A stretch of 64,000 bases of DNA from Enoplosus armatus. Its lineage: Eukaryota; Chordata; Actinopteri; Centrarchiformes; Enoplosidae. Of this stretch, positions 26,263 through 37,800 are shown one piece after another. Within the stretch, counting starts at the first letter, position 1. Every line of letters begins with the position of its first letter. A program made the position numbers and the translations under genes. Under the pieces are notes generated by a model. It was not told where the DNA came from and ran no database searches. It was given only the letters and a program-made list of their open reading frames with translations. The DNA lies in assembly GCF_043641665.1 (NCBI RefSeq), contig NC_092185.1:24772503-24836502 (forward strand), given 5' to 3'.

Positions 26263-27920
26263 GTGAATATGGAGTCCATCTTTCTGGATGGGGATTTATC
26301 TGAACATTGAACACACATAATGAACATTCCTCCGCCTTTTGCACGTCACTGGCCGCCAGTTCATAGAGTGGGGGTTGTTGTAGTGTAGGTGTCAGGAAGT
26401 TCTGCTACAGTACAACTTCTATGCATTATCTTTACATTAAAGATCAATTTTTTTTTTTATAAAAGCGCCATCGCTAACAGGTTGGCAAGCAATTGTCTAC
26501 CGCGCCTCCAGCAGACACAGAGCAACATTAGCATTCGCTCTCTGAAACATCTTCTCGTTGGACTTTAACGTTGTCTGCAGTCTGGAGCGGGGCAGGTCAT
26601 GCACAGAGGGTTTATCAGCGTGTCCTTGCTGAAAAACACCTGCCTTCCTTCCCGTGATGCTGGACCGTGCAGCAGATGTGCCGGGGGGACAAAAAAAACG
26701 AAAATAGTGATGTCTTAAGAGCTGAAATACCAATCTGGCAGAGACATTTCTCAGACTTTGGCAGTGCAAACACTGAGCTTTCCTTAAAATGAAGCCTGAG
26801 TCAATGTTATACATCAACTTGGATGTATATATGCAAATATATCAATCCTATAAATGAATATAAATATCCACAAAAGGCAGTCAGTGAGCTTTAGAGGTGC
26901 TGGTCAGTGGATATTGTTACCTTTGGACAGAGCTGTCTTTGTGCTAAGCTAAGCTAAGCTAGCCAACCCCCGTCTGCAGCTTCATATTTAGCTTGCAGAC
27001 GCGAGAGTGGTATCGACCCTCTTAGCTAACCCTCGACGAGAAAGCGAATGAGCGTATTCCATTAAAGGGGCCATGCACACATCATTATAATGAAGCTTGT
27101 TTCACATAGCCGCATTGACAGCCTGACGCCGGCAGCCTGCAGACCTTTTTCACTGTGGCACTTTGACATGTCATAGTAAGAAAAGCACAGATGATGAAAC
27201 AATGAAAATGAGTGATGGCTGAATTCCATTTAGCTGCCTCAGATTCAGGGTCCTGGTATTGCGCATGCTGGCTCACTGCCACACGCCTGGCTCACAGGGA
27301 CAGAGCCATCGTCAATGTTATCATTCACCCCTGTGGTGACAAACATTTGAGAGCAGTTGATATGTCATTTGCTGGGATTCGCGTAGTGGATAAAAGAAGC
27401 TAGCTCATCATTAGCTGCTAACAGAGACAATCTGAGACTGTCCTCGCGAGAAGCAAAGCAGCATGGGTGGTTTGTCCAAAAATTGACCTTAAAACATCTA
27501 AAATATTTCCCTCACAAGCAACCACTGGTGGTAGCGTGATAATTACTGTCCTCTCTGAGAGTCGTGTGACCCTGGTATACAGCAAACCACCACAAAAGGT
27601 CTTGGAGAAAGTGCTGGGGTGGATGAGTAGTTATGCAATTAAGGAAAGTATAAGACACTAGAGCCTGCAGTTCATGTCCTGTGTGCAACCAGCAGTCAAT
27701 GTTGGTTTCTTTTAGGCATGAAAGACATTTTCCCTTAACATTAATGTTTTCAGTCACCGAACTGCAGATCTGAAAAAATACATAAATGAGCTGCAAACTC
27801 ATTTGGGTGAAATGAATTCCCATGGTCATCCATACCGTGTTGCAGTTGTAGACCTCAATTGAACCCCAGTCATTAGCTACTCTACTCAGAAAACACACAT
27901 AGCCAGCAATGAAGTCCATC
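26261..27920. other. Intergenic region between septin 7 and the chemokine
   Basis: Apart from repeat family A copy 2 (26885-27062) I see no gene. A 145-codon minus-strand open frame (27949-27512) has no recognisable domain and overlaps the inferred chemokine 3' UTR. Confidence 0.5.
26885..27062 (-). repeat. Dispersed repeat family A, copy 2 (reverse orientation)
   Basis: The block from GTGAGCTTTAGAGGTGCTGG to AGAAAGCGAATGAGCGTATT, including GCTAAGCTAAGCTAAGCTAG and CTTCATATTTAGC, is the reverse orientation of the family seen at 11160. It lies between septin 7 and the chemokine and is the most complete of the three copies. Confidence 0.65.
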
Positions 27921-27934
27921 ACAGCAATAAAGGT

Positions 27935-27940
27935 TTTATT
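27935..27940 (-). terminator. Candidate poly(A) signal of the CC chemokine
   Basis: TTTATT on the plus strand reads AATAAA on the minus strand, about 85 bases past the chemokine stop codon. It gives a compact 3' UTR, and no better signal is nearer. Confidence 0.6.
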
Positions 27941-28023
27941 AAAATACAAAGATTAAGAATTTATGCGTTTAGGCCTGCAAAACCCAGCATTCATTTAATG
28001 AGGTATTATGCAATAATACGTCT

Positions 28024-28611
28024 TCAGTGCTGCTGTCCACTGCCCTTAGTGTTGTGGAGCTGATTGTAGACATCCTGAGCCCACTGGAAAGTACGACTGT
28101 AGCAGATCTGTCTTCCCCTGATGGTCCGGACTCTGCAAAACATACAGAAGAGATAACTCAGTTAATCCACCTTTTGTTCATGTTTTTAATGGAAGTGTAA
28201 TGAATTATCATGGACGCCGTGGCCTCGTGATGAAGCCTGTCTGGGGGCCACAGGCCCTCCGTCTTTCTGTTCATCACTTCATCACCAGTTACGAGACAAA
28301 GCTAGTAGAAGAGTGAAGCATGAAACTCACATGAACGCCTGCTTTCGACAGGAGCTGTGGGTCTTGGTTATGTAGGACACAAGCTTTGACGGTAAACTGC
28401 GAGTGTATAAGTTGAAGCAGCAGTTTCCAGGTGCCATGTTGAACTGCAGGGCTTTGGCTGTGAGGAAGGTAAAATGGAAAAAAAAAAGTCACTATAAAAA
28501 ATGTCAGTGAGAAACCTTTAAAGGAACACAAACGGAGATTCACTCACGCATGGCGTCGCAGCAGCAGGCGGCGAGCAGCAGCAGCCCCAGAGTGAAGCAG
28601 AGAGTCTTCAT
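28024..28611 (-). CDS. CC chemokine (secreted leukocyte chemoattractant), complete
   Basis: Secreted CC chemokines bind seven-transmembrane receptors to direct leukocyte migration. Three exons read on the minus strand: 28611-28548, 28457-28331, 28132-28024, all GT-AG, with intron phases 1 and 2, the standard CC chemokine layout. The product is 99 residues: a signal peptide (MKTLCFTLGLLLLAA...) of about 20 residues, then adjacent cysteines at 34-35 (GNCCFN) and the two partner cysteines at 58 and 74, followed by an amphipathic C-terminal helix (WAQDVYNQL). This is the full four-cysteine fold at the usual length. The start is the first ATG after a TATA-like box. It lies alone between septin 7 and anillin on the opposite strand. 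Fish CC chemokines expand by lineage, so I do not assign a numbered orthologue. Confidence 0.93.
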
Positions 28612-28686
28612 GATGCTGTCGGTACAAAGGTGATGATGGTGTTCTTCTTCTCTCCTTGCAGTGATCGACTCTTAGCGCCACGTCCG

Positions 28687-28694
28687 ATATAAAT
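28687..28694 (-). promoter_or_regulatory. TATA-like box of the CC chemokine
   Basis: On the minus strand the sequence reads ATTTATAT, 76 bases upstream of the start codon. That spacing suits a 5' UTR of about 45-50 bases. Confidence 0.5.
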
Positions 28695-28773
28695 CCTGTC
28701 CTTTGTGGAACTGAAAACGCGTATAACGTCAGCTTTTCCATCCAAAACTAATCCTGCCATGAGACATCAGGGC

Positions 28774-28783
28774 AGAATTCCCC
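28774..28783 (-). promoter_or_regulatory. NF-kB-like site upstream of the chemokine
   Basis: GGGGAATTCT on the minus strand matches the kB consensus GGGRNWYYCC at nine of ten positions, about 80-90 bases upstream of the TATA-like box. Inflammatory chemokines are commonly NF-kB targets; use of this site is inference. Confidence 0.35.
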
Positions 28784-28789
28784 CACACT

Positions 28790-30955
28790 TCCTCGGCTTT
28801 CCACCGCGAAGAAACACTGCTGTTGTCTGGTTGTCTAGTCACAGAAAAGGGACAGGCCACAGTTTTGGTGTGAAGATCAAAATCATCTCCTGTACCACAG
28901 AAAGGGGAAGAGTCTAGATATAATTAGATGTGCATTTAGTTAGTGGAAAGGTTATCATAAGCATTCAAGATCATCGTACACTTGTACTGTAAGTTTTCAG
29001 CAGAAGTACAAAGAACACACTTATTTATTTAGATTATACTCAAGTTTAAGGGTAGATTCGTTCTTAGTTTTCTGAGTTTTAACATTATGCCGTTTACATT
29101 TCCAGAACAGATGGTAGAAAGGCTTCAAACCAACCCAAAAAAAAGGACCAGACAATGCACAATATCTGCTGGTCAAAACATTTGATGGGTTCCAGAGAAC
29201 GCACAGTAACTTTGTGCATTTCGTCATCTTTGCTGCAACTAACGCGCTAAGACTGACTTCTATAAGACTGACTTGTATGATTTCAAAGCTTAAACATTTA
29301 AAATTGGCAAAAGCAAGCAACTGCCCTGGGGCCCCAGAACTCTATGGGCCCGAAAGGTCCGGTCTTCCTGTGTGCCAGCTGGTTCGTACAAATGTAATCA
29401 ACTGACATACCTAGGCCTTGAGGTGGATTCTGGGACCTGGGTCAAAATCCAGTTCATTATCTCAGTTTAGTGCCTATAGATATGTTGCACACTCATAAAT
29501 GAATGCATTTAATCAAATTATCCCGCAGAAAACCTAGGGGCCAGGGGTTTCTAGAAAAGAAAGCGTAGAAATTCTGCCCAAATAGCACCGAGAGCAGGAG
29601 GAATGTGGTGTAAATAGTGGCCCAACAGCATATTTTCGTGGGTTAATCCAGCCAACAAAAGAAAACCGGATCAGAGAAACTAAAGTCAGTTTTAGAGGTT
29701 AGTGGATTTCAAATGCATCAGGTAGCGGAGGATTCTTCTTGTCCTCGAGGACTGACCAAGCTGATATCTCAGAGCCTGTCTCATTTTAAACCGAAACTAT
29801 CTATTTTCATCTGTAATGTGGGCAAACTGGCTCTTTAAAAAGGTGACATTCTAGCCAATATAATTGTTTGATTGAATTGTTTTACAAACTGCCATCATAC
29901 ATATACTATACCATTTTTTTTTTTGCCATAAAAACTCTGGGTTTCGTTAGTAATGTCTTTAATCAGAGGGCTGTGGGATTATAAATACAAACACAAGATA
30001 CCAGCCAGAAAAACATATTGGTTTCTGCCTCCTCCAAGGTAAACTACCTCACTAGTTTATCATGAGTCAGCCCCCCACACCCCCCCACTTCATGCAAATC
30101 TGTCTGGTGCAGACTGAAGTGATGCAGATAGCGTGATGTTCCCAAGATCTTATCGCAGCTGTTTTCAGATGTAGATGCACACAGACCCAGGTTCAGCAAC
30201 GCATCCGTGACCTATTTCGATCACCTCTGTGCGTGCGACCCCATCAATTTCCTCATTGATTTGCATACATCTGTCAATTGGCTGTCAATGTAATGCGCTG
30301 GGCTTTTCGACCTAACATAATTACTTCCTATTCAAAGAAACATTTGAGAAGCGTGTGCTGCGGTTTTCAATTGTGAGATGGAAGGGTGGCACTACAGGGG
30401 CCATGGTCTCTGCACTGTACTGATGTGTGAATAGAAATTGCATTGTAGACACAATGTCATAGACTGATAAATACAATACAATGATAACAAAGGAATCTGT
30501 ATATACAGTCTATGCATCATACATCCCAGGGAGTAGGCAAATAGTTGCATATAATATGATTTGTCACCAAAAGCAGCTTCCATCCACTGAATGTCAATGG
30601 AGGGAAGTTACAATAGATAGCAGACAATCTCACCGCATGGCTAATTCTCACAATTTAACATCCTATTTACTGTGTTTCTGATCTATAGTTTTGACGCATA
30701 ACACAAATAGTGTAATACACACAGCAATCGTGCGTTAAACAGACTTCATTCAACGTCTCATTAGTTATAACCAATGTTAAAGTTATTTGCGTGTCTACCG
30801 TGCGTATTACGGTAAAACGGCAGCAGGTACAGACGTGGAATCAGATTACAGAATTCTGCAGTCCGCTGAGCGAGACGGGCCCGCTATATTTGCCCTGCTC
30901 CTAGATCAGCGCTCTTCGAGAGTATTTACGGGACTCCAGTTGTACGCTCCGCCAA
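28790..30955. other. Intergenic region between chemokine and anillin
   Basis: AT-rich sequence with no coding exon that I can support. The last 200 bases become GC- and CpG-richer towards the anillin promoter, where a 70-codon open frame lacking an ATG is probably incidental. Confidence 0.5.
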
Positions 30956-30959
30956 CGTC

Positions 30960-31094
30960 AGAAGACCCGCTGAAATTCAAAGTTGAAGGAGGAGACTGAA
31001 CGCACAAAACAACAAGAAGACTGTTTCTTGTTTTCTGTCAGTTAGCGTTGACCTGTTTCATACGGACTGTAGTTTCATACAGACTTCTTTTCAG
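30960..31094 (+). promoter_or_regulatory. Anillin promoter / non-coding first exon
   Basis: A candidate untranslated exon ends ...CTTCTTTTCAG at 31094 before a strong donor GTAAGAC. It has no ATG. A TTTGAA-type CHR motif (minus strand, about 30976-30981) lies nearby; anillin is a known G2/M gene controlled through CHR elements, so this fits but is inference. The exact transcription start is not visible. Confidence 0.45.
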
Positions 31095-31825
31095 GTAAGA
31101 CAACAAACCACATAGCCACATTGCGCTGCTAACTCCGTTGAGACAGCCGGTTCCTGCTAAAGTTAGCGTGTCACTCTAGGCTAAGCTAACGCTATGCTGG
31201 CCGACTTTAGACAAGTTAGCTTGAAATGAGCTGGCCCGTGTTGACTCAAAGGACAGTGTTGCTAACATTAGCAAGCTAACGTAGCTCATTTTAGTTGTCA
31301 GTGCTCTTGAGATAGAACTGCAATTTAATTCAACTAACACACGGTTATTGCTGTGTTGGCGGTGTTCACAAGATAACGTTGTGTATTTAACTCACTGGTT
31401 AGCACAACTGACTATGAATGTGTGTTTCATTTTGAACATGACCTGAGCTGAAACTGAAACTCTGGGCGTTGTCACGTTTTATTCCTATCCATTATTAGTG
31501 TTTCCTGTCCTGTTTCCTGTCTGTTTTAAACACGTCTGAAAGCTGGTCATTTTTGCCGTGTCGTAGTTAGAGTTTTAAACTGTATTAACGTAGCCCAAGA
31601 TAATTACGTATCTTACGGGACCTTAACTGTTAAGAAATCTTCTTTTTATCTGGTCTGTAACTCACGGGGCAATTTGAGTAATAGTAAGCAGGTGTTTTGA
31701 GGAAGGAGTAACTGCTACAGAAACTGTGATGGCTTGACTTGGTTGTACTATACAATAACACCTGACATCTTATATAAATACATGCATAACCTACGTCTGT
31801 AACGTCACTGTGTTTGCAGCTCAGT

Positions 31826-34800
31826 ATGGAAGCTGGCGAGGAAAACAGTGGCAACGTCAACTTGAAAAGACAGAGGGCACCTCTGTCAGATTCTGAAGAC
31901 AATGTCCTCTCACAATCAGGTTTGTTTGTACTTGTATAAGTGTGAAGGTTAATAGGTATATCTGAATAATACAGCGTGTCTACATGATCACAGCCGTCTC
32001 TGCAGTTCTGTACATGTGTGACCTTTTGTCCTCGTCCATCTTTCTATCTGATGTCTCAGAGGTGAATGATGGCCAGAAGCGTCGGCGTCTGGAGGCAGCT
32101 GGTGAGGAGAACCGTAGTCCTACACCGTCCTCCTCTGGACGCCTAGAGACAAAGCCGGACACACCGATGGTTCCCTCAGTCCGGTCCCGGGTCCAGCAGC
32201 TCACCCAGAGGCGAGAGGGTAATCCTACCTATGCTGTTGAAGCAGGCATGCAAATATTTTTGTCAGTGAGGGTAGACTAAATATTAGAAAGACAACACAA
32301 TGCAATTCAGCTCACTGCTGTTCACAAACTACAGCCTTAAAGTTGCAACGAATTCAACAAAAACCTTTTAATGAAGGGAGGATTTACTGCAGGGCTGTTG
32401 TATTAGACTGCATTAGTTTTAGCTAATACCAAATAAACTGGCAACCAAGTGTATATGTGTACACATCTGTGCATTCAAGAGTATTGCAGTGTATTTTGGC
32501 AGGGTTTATGGTACTGCTCAAGATGAAGACATGTCACGGCAGCCAAGGTCAACAGTCAAACTGGAACACCTGCATGCAAGATAAGAATTATTGTCGAGGT
32601 GTTGAGCAATCTGTGTCGAGCCATCATGACGGTGCAGGTGTTAGATAGACACTTTAGTTTGTAAAGGCAAGTGTTTGTTGTTTCAGGGGGAGCTCCTCTG
32701 GCCCAGCGGTGCCTGTCTGATCCTGGGGCTGACGGCCCATCACTCATCATCCACGAAAAGGGCTTCAGAGAGCATCTCCTCGGTGAGGATGCAAATGAAC
32801 ATCAGACTTCTCACTTGAATACAGTGTTGCTTTTCTATTTCCAAATCTCGAAACGATCTTTCACTGACATGGAAACTATAATAGATGGAAGTCAATGCAA
32901 TAAACTAAAACATCTGTGTTCAAGAACCTCTTTAGCTGCTTCTTAAAACCTTTTGTTGTAGATTCTTGAGGTATATAGCAAACTGTTTCAGTGAGATATG
33001 GTTCTATACATATCTGGGGGGCGGGTGAGGTAGCACTTGTTGTAGGTTGGGGTAGCGTAATGTGACCCTTGCAGCTGATACTCAGCATTAAATATCTTTT
33101 CTGAGTGGATATTTCTACCAATTTTTAAATTGAAATGGAGTTAAATTTGACTTGATTTCTATTTGTTTGAAACTGAATCAATATAAATGTTTTCACTCCA
33201 GGTGAGGGAGAATTTCATCAGCGAATGGAGCGTTTCAAATTGCCAGTCTTCCAGGCTAGCCCCGCCCCCACAGCGAGCCCTGCCAACCCCTGCCCTCAGA
33301 CCCGCTCCAACTTTGTATCTGGCATTCAGCAGAAACTCCACGGCACTACAACGCCCAGCTCCAAACAGGCTTCTCGCATGCGCCAGGTTGGTTTCAGGGG
33401 ATTTTATCACTAAAATGCATTATAGTACCTAAATTACTTGGATCAACACCATTCTAGCTCTCAAGTTCTTGTACTTAGATGAGCAAATGAACTCTAAAGC
33501 CAATGTAATAATCATTTACACACCTAAATTATTTGTAAAACATCAATATTACTCAGGGATGTCTGTGACTCTTTAAATGTTAAAAACCTTTGTAAACTAA
33601 AAGCTGCTAGCAGCTGCAGTACCCTTAATTAAATGAAGTTAAGAATGAATGACTGAATTGATTTATACTTGTGCTTTTCGTACTAAACTACCATTTTTGT
33701 CAGAGTACCTGTAGAGTTTATGTCTGACATGGTTTCACTGATCAGGAACGGGAGCAGGAGTTGAGCCAGTTGCATTTCCAACCAATCAGTGAGAATGCCT
33801 GGCTGAAAAGGAGCAGCTCTGATCCCTCATTAACTCAGGTGGGTTTGTGATGGTAATGTTTAGCCTTTCAAAACATTCAAGAATGTTTTAGTCGCACAGA
33901 TGTCAGTAATGTCTTGTCATACTTAACTTACTGTTATATTGAAGTAGACGTGGTCGATTTGGCTCATAAACCCATTAGATCATAGGTCACTAACAGGCAG
34001 AGTCCGGTGCGAGTCCGGACCCAGACGCCGTATTATACGGACCCGGACCTATAATCAATAAATTATGAAGGGATTTTAAATTTTGACGGATTTAGCGGAT
34101 CAGGAAACTCACAGACCAATTGCATACGAGTTAAGCCAGCCCACGTGATGCTACTCAGCCAATCAAATCTGTGCATTCCAGGCGATAAACATCGCGACTC
34201 TGAATACAGACAGAGGTGAGAGGTGAGAGGCGAGTGACGGATGATAAGACGAGTTAATGATACAGGGAGAGAGACTGTTAAGTCAAGAAACTCAAGCTGC
34301 TGCTACACTTTATTTTATTTTTCTAAAATTAAGCACTTTACTTTAAGATGCACATTTTTTCTTCTCTTACTTAATGAGAGAAGAACATTATACATATCTA
34401 CAGTATTATATATTTGTATAGTTCAATGTTAAGTGACAATAAATATTGTCAAAATGTTTTTGAATTGTACTTTCTTCATTTGATTTGACAGTCAGTTGTT
34501 GATCACATGCAGACGTTGATACAACTGCTAGGCTACTTCAATATATAATCACACTAAATCACAACGCAAGTTAGACATTATGATGTTCCGGACCTTTGCT
34601 TGAGGAAATTTTCTGGACCTCTTTGAATTTTAGTTGAATACCCCTGCATCAGATGGACCAGGGCAAACTCTTTTCTCGTTTCTGTGATGCTGACAGAAGT
34701 GGCTGATAGATGAGAATTGGCTATAGAGTTTGAATACCAGGCAGTTTCGTTCTTGGATTGCCATTAAGATACAAAGATACAAATAGGATGCCCCCCCCCC

Positions 34801-37800
34801 CCCCCTCCCTTTGAGGCGTATGTCCAACAGTAGCAGACTCTACAGATCAATGACAACTCGTTTTTGTGGATACAATTTCCCCAGTTTGTTGTGAGTGTTT
34901 TTTTTTACACACCAGCTTATGTAAACATTAGCAGGGAAGGACCCCTCCTGGCCCCTCTTCTCCCTCCTCCTGGATTCCCAGATCTAGGAGGAGAGTTCAT
35001 TGGCCTCCCATGCAGCCCTGGCATGTGAGTCTGTGACCAAATAACTCTTCACTTTCCTGCCACTTTTGTGCTTTGACACACGGGCAATACTTGTAGCCAA
35101 CAGAATGGGCAGTATTGATTTGGGCAATGATAAGATATTGAATTAAATTTTGTTTTGTCTCTTTTTAGAAGAAGGAAGTTCACTTCTTGAGTAGTGCACT
35201 TATTCAAGTCTGGTGTGGTTTTGGGGAAATCTTTTCACTTCACACGTGATGAACAGTAGTGAACACCAACTGTCTCATTTGAGTCGTAGTGGGGTCATGA
35301 GAAGGTAGCGGCACTGTTTCTCTGGTTGTTGGGCACATGGCCTAAATCACAATCAATCAAGATGCAGTATTTTATTTTAGTTTGTATATTTGCTTCCACT
35401 GATGAACGTCAAGTAAAGCTCTGCTCTGCCTTTCTATTTCTTATTTCTGTTTGTTGCTCCCAGCAGGCTGACGGTGAAGCTGAGATGAAAGATGGCAGCT
35501 TCATCGAAGCTCCTACATCAAATGCAGAGAAACAATCTTCAGATGGGACAGGTAAGACTTTTGACATCAAATTGACCCCCCCCCCCATCATGCCATCCTC
35601 ATTAATGAAATAAACACATTCAGTTTCTGTAGTTTAGAGAGTTGGGCCAATACACACCAGGACTTAAGCTGATAGGCTGTAGCAACAGAGGTCCTACACT
35701 GATCTGCAAGGCCAGTATTGATCGATCATTGGCTAGATGTGATTATTAGACTATTAGACTATTATGTATTTAATACAGTCTCTAAAATTGGAGTAAAAAA
35801 ATGCTGGTGTATGGTCATCTAAACTTTATAATTAAGAAGTGATGTGTAGTCACAATCTTATCTACTAAGTTACTCTGCAAGTTCCACAGTGAGGAAATAC
35901 AGGCAAAAAAAAAGAGCACTGGTATCGGATCAATAGTCAGCCAATACATTAAGTTAAAGTCCCGTAATCAGTGTCAGGATAGAAAATATGTGATTTGTGC
36001 ACCCCTATTTTTGACATATAGTCTTCTCTGTGAGTGGGGACACATTAATAGCAGCAAGTACAAAGAGATTTGGCACATATTGCTAAAATTCAGTCAGTCC
36101 TTGTGTTCCCCATCTTGCCAGTTGTGTATAAATGAATAGATATGAATACTCAGTATCTGCTCTAAAGTATATCAAGTGTGAAGCTTAGGTAGCCAAGCGT
36201 TAAGATGTGAGACTACTTTTTCAACAGGGGAAATGGCACCCAGTGAGTCTGAAGCTCCTGCAGCATCTGGAGAGCTTGACGACTCTTATGAAGGTCAGCT
36301 GCAGATGGAATGGAAGGAGCAAAGCACTCATCAGGGTGAAGAAGTCAGGGAGGAGAAAGGTCACAGGGTTTCAATTGGAAATGAAGAAAAGCAGCTAGGG
36401 TCCCAAGAACCGCAGACCAAGACTGTGTTGAAGTTGTCTTTTAGCGAGGATCAGAGTTTCTCCAGAACACCTTTCGGTGAGGACCAGCGTGTGTCAGAGT
36501 TGCCTACAGGCGATGAGCAGAGCTTGCTAGAATCAACTCACCCAGAGCAGGTAAACATAAAAGAAACAGGTGAGGTTTCCAAAGTAACTGAACAGGGCAG
36601 CTCTGAGGTGTTTTCATTTGAAGAAGTCGAAGAGATTGATGGTTCTTCATACAGTGAAGAGGGTATTGAGCCCTCAACAGATGAGGAGTTAAGGTCATGG
36701 AGATATCCTAAAGATAAGGTGTGTAAGGAGGCGGAGTCTATCATAGATGAAGAACAGGAGGAAGGGCAGTTGGAATCATCCAGAGTGGAAAAAGCTGATG
36801 GAGGCAGTGTTGCAGATGACAGTGAACGCTCTGACATCCAGGATGGGGAATGTTATTCCGGTAATGTCTCTGCTGAGATTGCTGGCTCCTCTGAAATGCT
36901 GGAAGATAAGAAACCTAGACCCGAGGAGGACATTTTAGAGTCCGAGAGCTGGTTAGATGACTCTGTGAAAGACCAGTCTACTTTAAACAGAGACCAAGAG
37001 AACGTAGAGTCCTATGAAGGATGTTGTAAGGGAGCAGTTACAGGAGATATTTTTGCAATAAAACAAGACACAGAAGGATGTGCTCATGAGGACAATATAT
37101 GTCAACAGTCAAAGGAGATCCAGACAATCAATATAAAAGAAGAAAACATGGATCTAGAGTCAGACAGAGGAGTAAAACAAACAGAGGCATCCCATTTTGC
37201 TCTGAAAGAAACACAGACTGGGTATACAGAGCTTGGAGGAAACACTGAAGATGTAGCGAAACCTGAGGTAGAGACTCGGAGTGACGGAGCCCAGTGTTTG
37301 ACAGAGGTCCAGGCGTCCGATCCCCTTCTAGAGACGGAGGAAATGGAGCAAGATGCAATAGATGAAAGGCAGGGTGTTGTTTATGGGCTGACAGGAGAAA
37401 GCTCAAAGAAAGTCACCTTCATCCTGGAGCCTGAGCTAATTAATGACTCGACCCTGTCTGAGACCAATACCTCTATGGAGTCCAGGGCAGAGACCAGTAT
37501 GTCAGGTGAGAACAGTAAGAAGATAGACGTGAGCACCTGGGCTGCCTGGACACCTTTTTCTTTTCTTTTTTTTTTTAAAGAAGTGGAGCACATGGGTGAA
37601 GTCATTTTGTTTGCAAGACAGAAATCACTGGTAAACTGCACCCACTGTGTTTTATATTAAGAGCAGCATGGTGCCTAAAGGTTTTCACACACACAAGCAA
37701 ACATGCACAGGTGATGTTTGGATGACTTGTTTGATTTTGTGGGGCTGTTTTTGTCTTACTCGAAATTAAAACAGAAACATTCATGTGTGTCTTTGTAGAA

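Noticed and set aside
27512..27949. 145-codon ORF on the minus strand
   Set aside because: No recognisable domain, odd composition for a protein, and it overlaps the inferred 3' UTR of the chemokine on the same strand.
30787..30999. 70-codon GC-rich ORF just upstream of anillin
   Set aside because: No ATG start and no similarity to the anillin N-terminus; the region is better explained as CpG-rich promoter.
37506..37660. Continuation of the large anillin ORF past 37505
   Set aside because: A good donor (G|GTGAGAA) at 37505 joins in phase to the exon at 38054, which continues with conserved anillin sequence; the extension ends in T-rich intron.
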